DNA of 64,000 bases from Thalassocella blandensis (GCA_902141825.1 CABFPG010000002.1:682001-746000); one strand, 5' to 3'. Positions 35,963 to 45,932 are shown, numbered from the stretch's first letter. The notes: a model not told the origin generated them from the letters alone. Program-made: numbers and translations.

Positions 35963-36673
35963 CTAATAAACCACACTCACCAACATACAATCTTCGTGGC
36001 CGCTATTTTCAAATTCGTGCTGTCGATTGAGCGAAAACTGGAACGCATCTCCCTTCACCAATTCATGCACCACACTTTCGACCGTGAGCCGAAGGCTGCC
36101 CTGCAGCAACAAACCCGATATAAATCCGGTTTGCGACATCCAACCGGAAGGAATTTTAGCGCCGACAGGAATGTCCTGTTTAATCATTTGTAAAGACTCC
36201 GCGGGAGGCTGCAATGCAAACATGGTTAACTGAGCTTTACCTTTTGCGATTTTGATTAACTGCTCTGCTGGCACTACTACGTCATCCGCCAATTCGTTAC
36301 CAGAAAAAAACTCCTGCAATGAGACAGGAAAAGCATGCAATATTTTCTCTAATGAACCAATTGATGGGCTGACTTTGCCTTGCTCAATCATCGACAAGGT
36401 ACTGTTAGTCACATCCGCACGACGCGCCAGCTCTCTCTGAGAGAGCCCATAACACTTTCGCAACACCTGCAACCTGTCACCAATGGAATCGCTGACACTT
36501 TCCTTTAGTTGTGATTTTCTTGGAGCTGGGCTATTTGTGTGACCGGCCCGGCTTTTCAAAGGACCATCAGAGATATGCGGAGAAGATGAACTATTTTTTG
36601 CAGGAGACTGTTTTGCAGCGGTCGATTGCTTATCAACCGCTATCTGATCGTCACCAACTACAGTTTTAACCAT
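35963..36673 (-). CDS. XRE-family regulator with C-terminal cupin (PuuR-like)
   Basis: 236 aa. A poorly ordered N-terminal ~70 residues rich in Ser, Lys and Pro is followed by a helix-turn-helix (LQVLRKCYGLSQRELARRADVTNSTLSMIEQGKVSPSIGSLEKIL). A C-terminal cupin spans residues 150-236 (SGWMSQTGFISGLLLQGSLR, then HEFENSGHEDCMLVSVVY). Such proteins sense a small molecule and repress catabolic genes. It stands alone between fadBA and fabY, all on the same strand; its targets are unknown. Confidence 0.83.
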   Translation of the reverse strand: MVKTVVGDDQIAVDKQSTAAKQSPAKNSSSSPHISDGPLKSRAGHTNSPAPRKSQLKESVSDSIGDRLQVLRKCYGLSQRELARRADVTNSTLSMIEQGKVSPSIGSLEKILHAFPVSLQEFFSGNELADDVVVPAEQLIKIAKGKAQLTMFALQPPAESLQMIKQDIPVGAKIPSGWMSQTGFISGLLLQGSLRLTVESVVHELVKGDAFQFSLNRQHEFENSGHEDCMLVSVVY

Positions 36674-36766
36674 GAGAACGCTCTTTAAGTTCGATAGACA
36701 ACAATACAGCAGACGCCCTCATAGTAACGGAAACTATAAATATTGCTATTGTTATCTACGTCAAAC

Positions 36767-38611
36767 TTAAAACTCAAAACCCTCAGAGTTATCCAAACGA
36801 ATAGATTTTTTTGAGCCCGGCATTTTAATTGTGTTGGCAGCCAATTCAATTTGCTCTTCGTCAATCAGGTGATTGCCAAATTCATAAATTGCATTGAACT
36901 TGCCTTGATCCGCTTGCGAAACGTAGGATTCCACTGCTGCCTCAGTACTCTCACAGGCTTTACGGTAATGTAAAAGCTTGTCTTTACCGTAATGTTTTGT
37001 CAGGTATCTTTCTACCACGTCAGGAGAAAACACTGCGGCCGTTGCATTGTTGCCACCAAATCCTTTTGAATTTAAAAACGCCACATCACATCGACCAGCG
37101 CCAAGTTCCTGATCTCGCTTATCTATCTTTAATCTATCCGCGAACACATCTTCCGCAACTTCATCCATGGTTTTAATTCCCGGTAATATTCCATGCGCAA
37201 ACACACCGAGTGTGGCAGCGAGCTGATCACCACTAGCAGCCGCTAAAGAATGCCCCAGATAAGCTTTGACTGCGGCCACAGGCCAACTTTCTATGCCGAA
37301 ATTTTTGGCTACCACATCGAAAATTTTAGATTCCGTTAATCGGTTTTGCGGTGTGCTTGAGCCATGCGCTTGAATAAAGCTTCGCTGTTTTACCGCTTCT
37401 TCACCCAACAAAGTACTGGCCAGCCCTACCGCCTTTGCCATCGTAATATAATTACCCGCACCGGGTGCCGATATGGATTTTTTATACCCATCCGCGTTCA
37501 CATAAACCCCTGGTACAGCCCCGTAAATTTTTGCTCCCAACTCCAGAGCTAACGCATCGGACATAAGCACTACGTATTGACTGGACTCTGCCACCGTAAA
37601 ACCACAGTTATGGCCAAACGGCCGGCTGGCGCGACGATAATCCGGCACGCTAACCCCATCCAGTTTCATTAAGTCTGCATCCGTAGCCAACGCGCTCATC
37701 GCGGCGTACCCGTCTATCACTTCAGGTAAAATAGGGGCTTCGCTTGCACCCACCACTACAACTTGCTTTCGCCCGGTACGGATATCTTCAACACCCTGCT
37801 TCAGGTTGTAGAGGAATGTTGCACACGCTCCGGCAATAGCGCCCGTTGAACCGAGATTACCCAGTACATAGGCGTTAACAAAATCTGCCGGCATGGTATT
37901 CAGGCCCAAGGCCAACTGCTTAGAGGTGACACGAGCCGGGGTAGAACGAGCACTGAATAAGCCACCATAGCCGCAACTATCCAACTGACTCATAATACTT
38001 GCACTGTAAACGGATACATCATCCGGACTGACGGCATCGGCAATCACTTGCCAATCGATACCCAAACTGTGCACCGCATCGGAAGCGCCCATAACGGCCA
38101 TTTGTAAACCTCGGGGATGGTGCTGGGACCGATAAAACGAGCCTGGATCAAAACCTGACGGCAACTGACCAGCGGCTTTTACGGCCAGTGTCTCATATGA
38201 ATCTAGTTTAAATTCGTGCTCACCGGTGAGCGTGACCTGGAAGTTTCGCCCGCCTTCATCAAGCGGTTCAACCTTCCAGTCAGACGGGATTTGTTCGGGC
38301 ATTTGCCGACGAGATAAAGTAAAGCGAAGTGCTTGTTGATCACTTCCAGTCATGGTGACTTTTTTCACCGTGGGTATATGATCAACATCAAATAACGATT
38401 TTTCGATTTTACGCACCAGTGTGCCCTGCAGCACAGCATCCTGATCCAGGGCTGGATCATTCATCAAACTGGCAAGCGATTTATGAGTTCGCTGTTTTTC
38501 AGAGTCTGGCAGACTCTCCCAGATCATTCGTTTATAAGCCTGATGCCCCGAACTGCGACCCGCAGCATTGTAACCACCAAAACCCACTATAACAGGCAAT
38601 TTAGAACTCAT
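36767..38611 (-). CDS. fabY: Beta-ketoacyl-ACP synthase FabY-like
   Basis: 614 aa from ATG 38611 (MSSKLPVIVGFGGYNAAGRS), the start that matches the pseudomonad FabY N-terminus; the frame is open for 12 more codons. It is a thiolase-fold condensing enzyme with the active Cys in GACATFLYNLKQG, His in AHGSSTPQNRLTES and KAYLGHSLAAASGDQLAATL, and a longer N-terminus than FabB/FabF. In Pseudomonas aeruginosa FabY starts fatty acid synthesis by condensing acetyl-CoA with malonyl-ACP. It faces a divergent AraC-type regulator. Confidence 0.85.
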   Translation of the reverse strand: MSSKLPVIVGFGGYNAAGRSSGHQAYKRMIWESLPDSEKQRTHKSLASLMNDPALDQDAVLQGTLVRKIEKSLFDVDHIPTVKKVTMTGSDQQALRFTLSRRQMPEQIPSDWKVEPLDEGGRNFQVTLTGEHEFKLDSYETLAVKAAGQLPSGFDPGSFYRSQHHPRGLQMAVMGASDAVHSLGIDWQVIADAVSPDDVSVYSASIMSQLDSCGYGGLFSARSTPARVTSKQLALGLNTMPADFVNAYVLGNLGSTGAIAGACATFLYNLKQGVEDIRTGRKQVVVVGASEAPILPEVIDGYAAMSALATDADLMKLDGVSVPDYRRASRPFGHNCGFTVAESSQYVVLMSDALALELGAKIYGAVPGVYVNADGYKKSISAPGAGNYITMAKAVGLASTLLGEEAVKQRSFIQAHGSSTPQNRLTESKIFDVVAKNFGIESWPVAAVKAYLGHSLAAASGDQLAATLGVFAHGILPGIKTMDEVAEDVFADRLKIDKRDQELGAGRCDVAFLNSKGFGGNNATAAVFSPDVVERYLTKHYGKDKLLHYRKACESTEAAVESYVSQADQGKFNAIYEFGNHLIDEEQIELAANTIKMPGSKKSIRLDNSEGFEF

Positions 38612-38865
38612 AATATCAACCCGCGTATCAATATTGTGCATTAGCAACAGTGTAATCCCGGGCTCGATTTGTTATGCTGGGCATATCGGCCACAAAACCT
38701 TTGCATTTTAGCCAAAAGAGAACCAGGTCAATTTTTACGCGAACAAATCAGTCATTTAAACACTCCCAGCAAGAACAAAGCAGGGTTTTCCGTGGGTTTT
38801 TACCCAAAGTCTGGGTGATCGAGTGTTGAAAAAAGAAGACCTGAGATTGTTGTTTCCATACTTTT

Positions 38866-38898
38866 AAGTCGCGTCTAAGCCGCGTCCAAGCCGCGTCA
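38866..38898. repeat. Three tandem 11-bp repeats upstream of the GlxA-like gene
   Basis: AAGTCGCGTCT, AAGCCGCGTCC and AAGCCGCGTCA follow one another without gaps, ending 27 bp before the regulator start. The period is about one helical turn, so a bound protein would contact the same face of DNA three times. The region before it (38612-38865) holds the fabY promoter and no gene. Confidence 0.75.
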
Positions 38899-38924
38899 TC
38901 CAGACCTCATTCAGAGATACCACG

Positions 38925-39923
38925 ATGTTAAAAATCCGTTTTATTCTGTGCGAACACATGCTCGCCACCAGTGTATCCCTTCCGCTTGAACAATTACGTG
39001 CTGCAGAGAGCCTGGCAAAAGCCGACCTCCCCCCGCGCCTGCAACGCCACGCAAAAACTCTGGATGTACAACTTATTTCAGCGAGCGGCGAACCTGTCGA
39101 CACTCATACAGGGCTGGCGCTGCAAGCAGACAGGAAAATCGCCGAAGCCGAACCCGGCGATATCATTTATTTGCCTGCACTTTGGCGCAACCCTAAACCG
39201 GTTGTCAAACGGAATATACCGATTCTGGAATACCTTAAACAGTCTTTTGAAGCGGGCAGTCTAATTGCCGGTGTTGGAACGGGTTGCTGCTTTATGGCTG
39301 AAGCCGGGTTACTCGACAACAAACCCGCAACCACTCATTGGCATTACTTCGACCAGTTCCAAAAATGGTACCCAAATGTGCAACTTAAACGGCAATACTT
39401 TATTACGCAAGCTGGGAATCTTTACTGCACCGGCAGTGTGAATTCAATGGCGGACCTGACAATCCATTTTATACAGCGGTATTTTTCACGCACGGTAGCC
39501 AGCCATGTTGAACGGCACTTTTTCCACGAAATTCGTCGCGCCTATGAAAGTTCCGTTTCCTACCAATCGGAAATAAGCTCTCACCCGGATGAAGAAATTA
39601 TTCAAACCCAAATCTGGCTGCAAGATAATTACTCCAAACAAATACACCTGGGTGACGTTGCAGACCAGTTCGGTATGAGCCTGCGCAATTTTAATCGACG
39701 CTTTAAAAATGCAACCGGAATAACGCCGCTCAACTATTTGCAAAAAGTACGAATGGAAGCGGCTAAGGATTTACTGCAAACAACGAATTTATCAATCGAA
39801 GAAATCATGTATAAGGTGGGATATCTTGACGCGACACACTTTAATCAACTATTTAAAAAACACCACGCAACCACCCCTGGGCAATATCGTACGACGGTGA
39901 GAGCCAAGCTGTTTAGCCTATAA
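38925..39923 (+). CDS. GlxA-family AraC-type transcriptional regulator
   Basis: 332 aa. The N-terminal ~190 residues are a DJ-1/PfpI-like amidase-like fold (IIYLPALWRNPKP, then GVGTGCCFMAEAGLLDNKPA). The C-terminal ~110 residues are an AraC helix-turn-helix pair (DVADQFGMSLRNFNRRFKNA, then IMYKVGYLDATHFNQLFKKH). These regulators sense small molecules and activate neighbouring genes. Divergent from fabY, which it may control. A bidirectional terminator follows. Confidence 0.85.
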   Translation: MLKIRFILCEHMLATSVSLPLEQLRAAESLAKADLPPRLQRHAKTLDVQLISASGEPVDTHTGLALQADRKIAEAEPGDIIYLPALWRNPKPVVKRNIPILEYLKQSFEAGSLIAGVGTGCCFMAEAGLLDNKPATTHWHYFDQFQKWYPNVQLKRQYFITQAGNLYCTGSVNSMADLTIHFIQRYFSRTVASHVERHFFHEIRRAYESSVSYQSEISSHPDEEIIQTQIWLQDNYSKQIHLGDVADQFGMSLRNFNRRFKNATGITPLNYLQKVRMEAAKDLLQTTNLSIEEIMYKVGYLDATHFNQLFKKHHATTPGQYRTTVRAKLFSL

Positions 39924-39950
39924 AAAAGCCGCCAGTTAAGGCGGCTTTTT
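39922..39950. terminator. Bidirectional terminator
   Basis: GCCGCC-AGTTAA-GGCGGC, a perfect 6-bp stem, is flanked by six A on the left and five T on the right. It serves both the GlxA-like gene (rightward) and the small heat-shock gene (leftward), which converge here. Confidence 0.9.
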
Positions 39951-39998
39951 CGGTGCTTTTAATTTATCACCTGTGTAGAATGCTCTTTCCAGTGATTG

Positions 39999-40529
39999 TT
40001 ACGCGACTTTATTTTTACCTGCACTATCTTTATCCGCACTATCTCCGCTTGCACTATCGTTCGAGCTATCACCTACCAGGGACGGTTTGTCCTGTTTAGC
40101 ACTGCCAGAGCCGATAGCAATCGTACGTGGCTTCATTTTTTCTGGAATTTCTCGCACCAGTTCTACATGCAATAAACCATTAGTTAAACTTGCGCCCTCA
40201 ACTCGAACATAGTCAGCCAGCTGAAAGCGGCGTTCGAAATTACGGGCAGCAATACCTTGATGCAGGAATTTACGCTCCCCGCTCTCATCGGATTTCTTAC
40301 CAGTTACACTCAAAGTGTTTTCTTTCACTTCAAGGGTTAATTCAGATTCGTCAAAACCGGCGACCGCCATGGAAATACGATATTGGTCTTCACCAGTTAA
40401 CTCTATATTGTAAGGTGGATAGCTCGGCTGGCTGTGATCAGCGCGATTGATGCTATCTAATAAATTGGCCATACGATCAAAGCCAATAGTTGAACGGTAT
40501 AAAGGGGAAAGGTCAAAAGTTCTCATCAT
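39999..40529 (-). CDS. Small heat-shock protein (Hsp20/IbpA-like)
   Basis: 176 aa. The alpha-crystallin domain spans residues ~35-130 (YPPYNIELTGEDQYRISMAV, then HQGIAARNFERRFQLADYVR and GLLHVELVREIPE). The N-terminus (MRTFDLSPLYRSTIGFDRM) matches the IbpA type. A C-terminal Ser/Asp/Lys-rich tail of ~40 residues is unusual for this family, whose C-terminus normally ends near an I-x-I motif (IAIGSG here). It binds unfolding proteins on heat shock. Confidence 0.92.
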   Translation of the reverse strand: MMRTFDLSPLYRSTIGFDRMANLLDSINRADHSQPSYPPYNIELTGEDQYRISMAVAGFDESELTLEVKENTLSVTGKKSDESGERKFLHQGIAARNFERRFQLADYVRVEGASLTNGLLHVELVREIPEKMKPRTIAIGSGSAKQDKPSLVGDSSNDSASGDSADKDSAGKNKVA

Positions 40530-40597
40530 TAATATCCTCTAATTGAGCAATATACAAGTTTATGGCTTATCAATTTGATCAAGCCGGGTAGATGTTT

Positions 40598-40630
40598 ACA
40601 TTTAAATTAAAAGCGTTTTAATTTAAATGT
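40598..40630. repeat. 33-bp palindrome upstream of the hsp20 gene
   Basis: ACATTTAAATTAAAA-GCG-TTTTAATTTAAATGT: 15-bp perfect arms around GCG, 69 bp upstream of the gene start. On the leftward strand it could form a regulatory site or a 5'-UTR hairpin. It is AT-rich, so an RNA hairpin would melt readily. Confidence 0.6.
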
Positions 40631-40672
40631 GAGGTAATCAGTTAGGCAGCGTAGATTTACATCTTCGCACTA

Positions 40673-40733
40673 TTCCAACTTTACGGCATTCCAACTTCAC
40701 GCGACTCCAACTTCACGCGACTCCAACATTGAG
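40673..40733. repeat. 16-bp tandem repeat in the hsp20 to DUF503 gap
   Basis: Units at 40673 (TTCCAACTTTACGGCA), 40689 and 40705 with a partial fourth from 40721, period 16 bp. The gap of about 466 bp between hsp20 and the DUF503 gene holds no ORF. Confidence 0.75.
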
Positions 40734-40995
40734 CTGCTCCTGCTAGAGGTGACCATAAAAATCCGCGTAATTGCGCAATCTTTATAGTGTTGCTGCCATC
40801 GTGTTGTTGCCACTTGCTTTACAGCATCTATGTGACTGAAATAAAATCCGGCTTAGTGCTTGCCGCTAACTTAAATTACCGTGGTTAGCAGCCTTATCAA
40901 AAAACTGCTTGAGCAGAGGTTTACGTCGTAAACTTTTCCCTGCTGAATATTAAATATGTTCGGCTTAAAATTTTTCAAGAGAAAAAATTAAAAAA

Positions 40996-41277
40996 ATGTT
41001 TATCGGGCTTTTAAAACTGGAATTGCGACTCAGCGGTTGCAGTTCATTAAAACAAAAACGTCAAACGCTAAACGCGATCAAAGACCGTTTTGGCAAGCAC
41101 AAAAATGTGGCGGTTACTGAAAGCAATTTCAATGATGTGCATCAGCGAGCAGAACTGAGCTTTATTTGCATGAGTAATGACAAATCCCTTATCGAGGCGA
41201 TGCTGGCAAAAATATCGCATTTTTGTGGGTGCGAAGTTGACGCGCAAATCGTAAATGAATACGTAGAATGGTTATAA
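40996..41277 (+). CDS. DUF503 family protein
   Basis: 93 aa, full length for DUF503 (YlxP-like). The opening MFIGLLKLELRLSGCSSLKQKRQTL matches the family consensus, followed by KDRFGKHKNVAVTE. Members often lie near rbfA in Gram-positives and are suspected RNA or ribosome-linked proteins, but the function is unproven. Confidence 0.85.
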   Translation: MFIGLLKLELRLSGCSSLKQKRQTLNAIKDRFGKHKNVAVTESNFNDVHQRAELSFICMSNDKSLIEAMLAKISHFCGCEVDAQIVNEYVEWL

Positions 41278-41826
41278 TCGATAATCCATTGCAGCCATAA
41301 GCCTGCCCTCTCTTCAAACCCCACTACAGTTAGCGAATTCCATCACATTTTCACAGTGTTTCTTCCAGCCTTTTGCAGTGTTTTGGCATGTCTATCAGCA
41401 CCTTAAAGTCAAGCCGATTTTCCGTAATAAAAATTCATTACAATATGATTAAAAAATACTTGAATTTTTTATTGCAGGCGTCAATATATAACTGTGGCCA
41501 CATTCTTTTTTGTTCTTAGTCCTGGCAGTTGATTTATCTCGACTGGCTTATGACATATAGAAGGGAGAGCGTTTATTTAGTACGTTTATCGTGGTTTTTG
41601 ATCTGTCGTAGTAACGCAGTCTCATGCGCTATGCGACCAGCTATAGTGTTTATTTGAGCGAGAAGCGCAAATCACCTGCAGCTATTTTTCTGCAGTGGAA
41701 TGCATCACTCTCCCGCCGCTTATCACCGATTACCCACCTTAAACTTCCGCTCCATTAATTCTTGTCATAACGCGCAGTCTGATGAGTTAAAGACCAGGGT
41801 TTATCGGCACTTTTGGAGGTAAGCCT
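41278..41826. other. Intergenic region before the HPF-like gene
   Basis: About 550 bp with no ORF of note. One short AAAAAAT/ATTTTTT hairpin lies near 41450-41470. The last 25 bp hold a TTTTGGAGG ribosome site for the HPF-like gene. Confidence 0.4.
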
Positions 41827-42144
41827 ATGAAGTCTAATGCAGACGTTGTGTACAGAGATTTTGACTCTTCACCTGCACTGAACGACATCATCTATAAGAA
41901 GATCGAGAAGCTTAACCGGTATTCCGATTCTATTCTCCACAGTCGCGTTGTACTGGACGCGCCACACAAACATAAGCACAAAGGCAAACTCTACCGCGCC
42001 TCAATTGAAATTGGTGTTAAAGGCGCTCCCATCACCGTCAGCCAGGATGACCCTTCGGTTCACATTGCTGTCCGTGATGCCTTTTCTGCACTTGAACGCA
42101 AGCTTAAAGAGGAAAGCGCAAAACGCAAACAAGCTCGCCACTAG
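41827..42144 (+). CDS. Ribosome hibernation promoting factor family (HPF/RaiA-like)
   Basis: 105 aa. The fold (residues 4-95) is that of HPF/YfiA: SSPALNDIIYKKIEKLNRYS, VVLDAPHKHKHKGKLYRASI, then SVHIAVRDAFSALERKLKEE. A His/Lys-rich segment (HKHKHKGK) sits in the loop region where most members have a shorter turn. It binds the small ribosomal subunit to stop translation under stress or in stationary phase. RMF is encoded in the same window (49068), which is consistent with hibernation but not linked as an operon. Confidence 0.82.
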   Translation: MKSNADVVYRDFDSSPALNDIIYKKIEKLNRYSDSILHSRVVLDAPHKHKHKGKLYRASIEIGVKGAPITVSQDDPSVHIAVRDAFSALERKLKEESAKRKQARH

Positions 42145-42190
42145 TTTTTAGGTCTCGCTGGCTACCAATTAAGACCAGCTCGACTTAAAC

Positions 42191-42260
42191 TGAAGGAAGC
42201 AGCTGCAACGGGAGGTACGGTCATGCAGACCTCTCCTGACTTACAGCCCAGCTTCCTTCA
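42191..42260 (+). ncRNA. Candidate structured RNA downstream of the HPF-like gene
   Basis: TGAAGGAAGC (42191-42200) and GCTTCCTTCA (42251-42260) pair perfectly. Inside, GCTG pairs with CAGC and GGGAGGT with ACCTCTCC (one bulge), giving a three-tier hairpin. No T-run follows, so it is not a plain terminator. A 3'-UTR element or a small RNA is possible. Confidence 0.4.
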
Positions 42261-42427
42261 AATCTCCCAATCTTCAAATCTCTAAACCTTACCCGTCCTC
42301 AAACCTCCCCCTCAGCACACCCAAAAGCTTTGCTGACATTAAGATTTTTATAACCGGGTCCAAGAAAATAAAATCTAACGTTTAAGACAGTGGCATATGA
42401 CGACGTTCCTCGCTATAGTTTTTACCT

Positions 42428-43198
42428 TTGCAGAAACGGTTAGCCCCCGACAGTTTAAGAGCGAGAACACATTTGGAACCTTCAGGAGACGCAGACAAGC
42501 TCATACACCTTTGTCATCAGGAAGATACGAGCTGCCCTATTTTTGACAAATACGCACAATTGCAGCGAGAAATGACGCGCCTGGAAGAACAGGTCCGCCA
42601 GGATCACCTGACTGGGCTATACAACCATCGCTTTATGAAGTTCATTCTTGAACAAGAGATGGAGCGCACGATTCGAACGCAACTGCCCACCTGCTTTATT
42701 CTTTTGGATATTGACCACTTTAAAACATTTAACGATCAATATGGGCATGTTATGGGCGATAAAGTTCTCATCCATATTGCGTCTATTTTGCAGCGGAACG
42801 TTCGAAAAATAGATTTTGCTTGCCGCTATGGCGGTGAAGAATTTGCCGTAATACTTCCAACAACGCCACTCCTCATTGGCATTCAGGTCGCTGAACGGAT
42901 TCGCCAGACCATTGAGCACCACCCACTGGAAATAGAGGGAGAGAGTTTAGCTATCACCGCCAGCTTAGGGGTGGACAGTTTTACACACCTCTCCCCCCTT
43001 CAGAACGCGGATCTCAACGACTCCGTAGCGATGGATTCGTTTATTGCACGTGCAGATGAATTTTTATACAAAGCAAAAAGCTCCGGTCGCAACCGGGTAG
43101 AGCATGCAATTTTACGCTCCGAAGACAAGGCTTCCGTCTCGGACGCTGAAAAAGCGGCGCTCTATCAAAACGCGCAAAGTGAGCAGGAAAGCCCTTAA
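42428..43198 (+). CDS. Diguanylate cyclase (GGDEF)
   Basis: 256 aa from TTG 42428; no ATG is well placed upstream, so the start is uncertain. A single GGDEF domain follows a short coiled coil (EMTRLEEQVRQDHLTGLYNH). The signature is GGEEF at residues 135-139, with the inhibitory I-site RKID five residues before it (R126-D129), so product feedback is likely. FNDQYGHVMGDKVL is also conserved. It makes cyclic di-GMP; no membrane segment or sensor domain is seen. Confidence 0.9.
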   Translation: MQKRLAPDSLRARTHLEPSGDADKLIHLCHQEDTSCPIFDKYAQLQREMTRLEEQVRQDHLTGLYNHRFMKFILEQEMERTIRTQLPTCFILLDIDHFKTFNDQYGHVMGDKVLIHIASILQRNVRKIDFACRYGGEEFAVILPTTPLLIGIQVAERIRQTIEHHPLEIEGESLAITASLGVDSFTHLSPLQNADLNDSVAMDSFIARADEFLYKAKSSGRNRVEHAILRSEDKASVSDAEKAALYQNAQSEQESP

Positions 43199-43447
43199 CG
43201 AAGATACATCTAGTTAATTGGCCTGCGCTTCAACTGCGGATTCATTCAAGCCAAACCCATAAGCTCTAAGCCGATCGTTTTTACTTAGGATTTCCTTTTC
43301 GTATTTGCCCTCACACTCCTCCCTATCTCCTCCCTCTCTTCTCCGGCACCAAACAGACCGCGGATTTCACGATGATTTTTGTACTTTGAATGAATTAACC
43401 CGGTATACTGCGCGCCGATTGTTTTGACCCAAGATTGGAGATATCAA

Positions 43448-43732
43448 ATGTTAACTGTCAATGAATACTTTTCTGGCAACGTGAAATCCATCGCGCTGCA
43501 AACTCGCACGTTACCAGCCACCATCGGCGTTATGGCTGCTGGAGAATACACTTTCTCTACAGACTGCCTTGAAATTATGACGGTGGTAAGTGGTGAATTG
43601 GTAGTTAAGCTGCCTGGCACAGAAGATTGGAAAACTTTTATTGATGGTCAGGTATTTGAAGTGCCGGCAAACGCTGAGTTCCAGCTGAAAGTGCCAGTGG
43701 ATACCGCTTATCTTTGCAAATATCAAAAATAA
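43448..43732 (+). CDS. ppnP: Pyrimidine/purine nucleoside phosphorylase PpnP
   Basis: 94 aa from ATG 43448, exactly the length of E. coli PpnP (YaiE). A single cupin fold with [31 protein letters not shown] and the [17 protein letters not shown] segment. The enzyme phosphorolyses several nucleosides. A ribosome site GGAG lies 7 bp upstream. Followed by a perfect 15-bp hairpin. Confidence 0.93.
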   Translation: MLTVNEYFSGNVKSIALQTRTLPATIGVMAAGEYTFSTDCLEIMTVVSGELVVKLPGTEDWKTFIDGQVFEVPANAEFQLKVPVDTAYLCKYQK

Positions 43733-43772
43733 ACGCCTCATTCCGTTCGCGCCTTAATTAGTAACATCCAAT

Positions 43773-43812
43773 AATCAGTACTTGGCAAATAAACCCCTGC
43801 CAAGTACTGATT
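43773..43812. terminator. Perfect 15-bp hairpin between ppnP and uvrB
   Basis: AATCAGTACTTGGCA (43773-43787) and TGCCAAGTACTGATT (43798-43812) pair fully around a 10-nt loop. It lies between convergent genes and presumably ends both transcripts, though neither side has a strong T-run directly after the stem. Confidence 0.6.
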
Positions 43813-43931
43813 TGAATACGTTATTTTTATGTAATCCAACCCGCAAACAAAATTCAGAAAACACGCTTAAAACACTTTTAATAACCGCGTAAAACGGTTA
43901 ACAAGCTTACTGCAGCCTCTTGAACAATCGT

Positions 43932-45932
43932 TTAGATGTCGTTTTTCAGGCGGGCAATCTGATCGCGAATTTCGGCAGCCTTTTCAAACTCCAAATCTTT
44001 GGCCGCATCGAACATCTGTTTTTCCAGCGCCGCAATTTGTTCAAACACAGATTTACCCTCAGGCACATCAATTTTGTATTTCGAGCCTTTCTCTGCCACT
44101 TTACGACGCGTGCTGACCTTGGCACCGGGAGCTCTTGCCCCTTCCATAATATCCGCCACAGACTTCTTAATTCCCTGAGGCGTTATGCCATGCTCTTGGT
44201 TAAAAGCCATCTGCTTTTCACGCCGACGCGTGGTTTCGTCCATGGCACGCTGCATTGAACCCGTGATCCGGTCAGCATAGAGTATGGCTTTACCGTTCAC
44301 GTTTCTGGCCGCTCGACCGATCGTCTGAATGAGTGAACGATCAGATCGCAGGAAACCTTCTTTGTCCGCATCCATAATAGCCACCAGAGAGACTTCCGGC
44401 ATATCAAGCCCCTCCCGTAGCAGGTTAATACCAACCAGCACATCAAACTCACCCGTACGTAAGTCTCGAATAATTTCTACCCGTTCCACCGTGTCGATAT
44501 CTGAATGCAAATACCTCACACGAACGCCATGCTCCATTAAATACTCGGTGAGATCTTCGGCCATTCGCTTGGTTAACACCGTAATGAGTACACGGTCATT
44601 TTCGGCAACGCGCAAATTGATTTCCGACAAACAATCATCCACCTGCGTACTGGCCGGACGAATCTCTATTTCAGGATCGACCAAGCCGGTTGGTCTCACA
44701 ACCTGCTCAACCACCTGCCCCTGATTTTCAGCCTCATAATTCCCAGGGGTGGCGGAGACAAAAATCATTTGAGGTGCTAAACGCTCCCATTCATCGAAGC
44801 GAAGCGGACGGTTATCTAAAGCCGATGGCAGGCGAAAGCCGTATTCCACCAGCGTTTCTTTGCGCGATCGATCTCCTTTATACATGGCGCCAATTTGTGG
44901 CACTGTCACGTGAGATTCATCGATCACCAGAAGTGCGTTTGAAGGCAAGTAATCAAACAGAGTCGGTGGTGGCTCACCCGCTTCGCGACTGGATAGATAG
45001 CGGGAGTAGTTTTCAATCCCGTTGCAATAACCAAGCTCCCGCATCATTTCCAGATCATACTTGGTACGTTGCTCTAAGCGTTGAGCTTCCACCAACTTGT
45101 CATTGTTACGCAGTTGCTCCAGGCGAGATTTTAGCTCTTCTTCAATTTGCTCAATGGCTTCCAGAATACGCTCGCGTGGCGTTACATAGTGAGTTTTCGG
45201 GTAAATCGTGAAACGCGGAACTTTGGCAAAAATTTCGCCGGTTAGCGGATCGAAGATGGAAATGTTTTCCACCTCCTCGTCAAACAATTCTATCCTTACG
45301 GCTTGCGCATCCGAGTCAGCAGGAAATACATCGATCACATCCCCTCTTACCCGATAAGTACCGCGTCGAAAATCCAGATCATTCCGCTCGTATTGCAATT
45401 CGGCTAAGCGCCTGAGCACCTTGCGTTGATCCAGTGGATCTCCTCGCACCACATGCAACATCATCTTCAAATAAGAATCGGGATCACCCAAACCATATAT
45501 CGCTGACACCGTCGCCACGACGATAGCATCTTTGCGCTCCATCAAGGCTTTGGTTGCGGATAGTCGCATTTGCTCGATATGCTCATTGACCGATGCATCT
45601 TTGTCAATGAAGGTGTCTGACGAAGGCACATATGCCTCGGGTTGATAATAGTCGTAATACGAAACGAAATATTCAACCGCATTTTCAGGAAAGAAGGCTT
45701 TTAATTCACCGTATAACTGCGCGGCCAGCGTCTTGTTATGGGCCATTACCATGGTGGGACGCTGCACGCCTTCGATAACATTTGCCACAGTAAATGTTTT
45801 ACCGGAACCTGTCACACCTAACAGGGTTTGACTGGCCAAACCAGACTCCAAACCATCCACCAACTGATTGATAGCAGTTGGCTGGTCCCCTGCCGGGGAA
45901 TATTTTGTCACTATTTTAAAAGGTTTCGTCAT
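43932..45932 (-). CDS. uvrB: UvrABC system protein B
   Basis: 666 aa, typical length. Walker [11 protein letters not shown], the beta-hairpin [20 protein letters not shown], helicase motifs such as [12 protein letters not shown] and [19 protein letters not shown] and the C-terminal UVR domain ([20 protein letters not shown]). It verifies lesions and loads UvrC in nucleotide excision repair. No LexA box is seen in the 89 bp before its start. Confidence 0.97.
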   Translation of the reverse strand: MTKPFKIVTKYSPAGDQPTAINQLVDGLESGLASQTLLGVTGSGKTFTVANVIEGVQRPTMVMAHNKTLAAQLYGELKAFFPENAVEYFVSYYDYYQPEAYVPSSDTFIDKDASVNEHIEQMRLSATKALMERKDAIVVATVSAIYGLGDPDSYLKMMLHVVRGDPLDQRKVLRRLAELQYERNDLDFRRGTYRVRGDVIDVFPADSDAQAVRIELFDEEVENISIFDPLTGEIFAKVPRFTIYPKTHYVTPRERILEAIEQIEEELKSRLEQLRNNDKLVEAQRLEQRTKYDLEMMRELGYCNGIENYSRYLSSREAGEPPPTLFDYLPSNALLVIDESHVTVPQIGAMYKGDRSRKETLVEYGFRLPSALDNRPLRFDEWERLAPQMIFVSATPGNYEAENQGQVVEQVVRPTGLVDPEIEIRPASTQVDDCLSEINLRVAENDRVLITVLTKRMAEDLTEYLMEHGVRVRYLHSDIDTVERVEIIRDLRTGEFDVLVGINLLREGLDMPEVSLVAIMDADKEGFLRSDRSLIQTIGRAARNVNGKAILYADRITGSMQRAMDETTRRREKQMAFNQEHGITPQGIKKSVADIMEGARAPGAKVSTRRKVAEKGSKYKIDVPEGKSVFEQIAALEKQMFDAAKDLEFEKAAEIRDQIARLKNDI

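Noticed and set aside
40530-40597. Sigma-32 promoter for hsp20 (CTTGAT and a CCATAAA-like box)
   Set aside because: The -10 box and the ~11-bp spacing depart too far from consensus to call.
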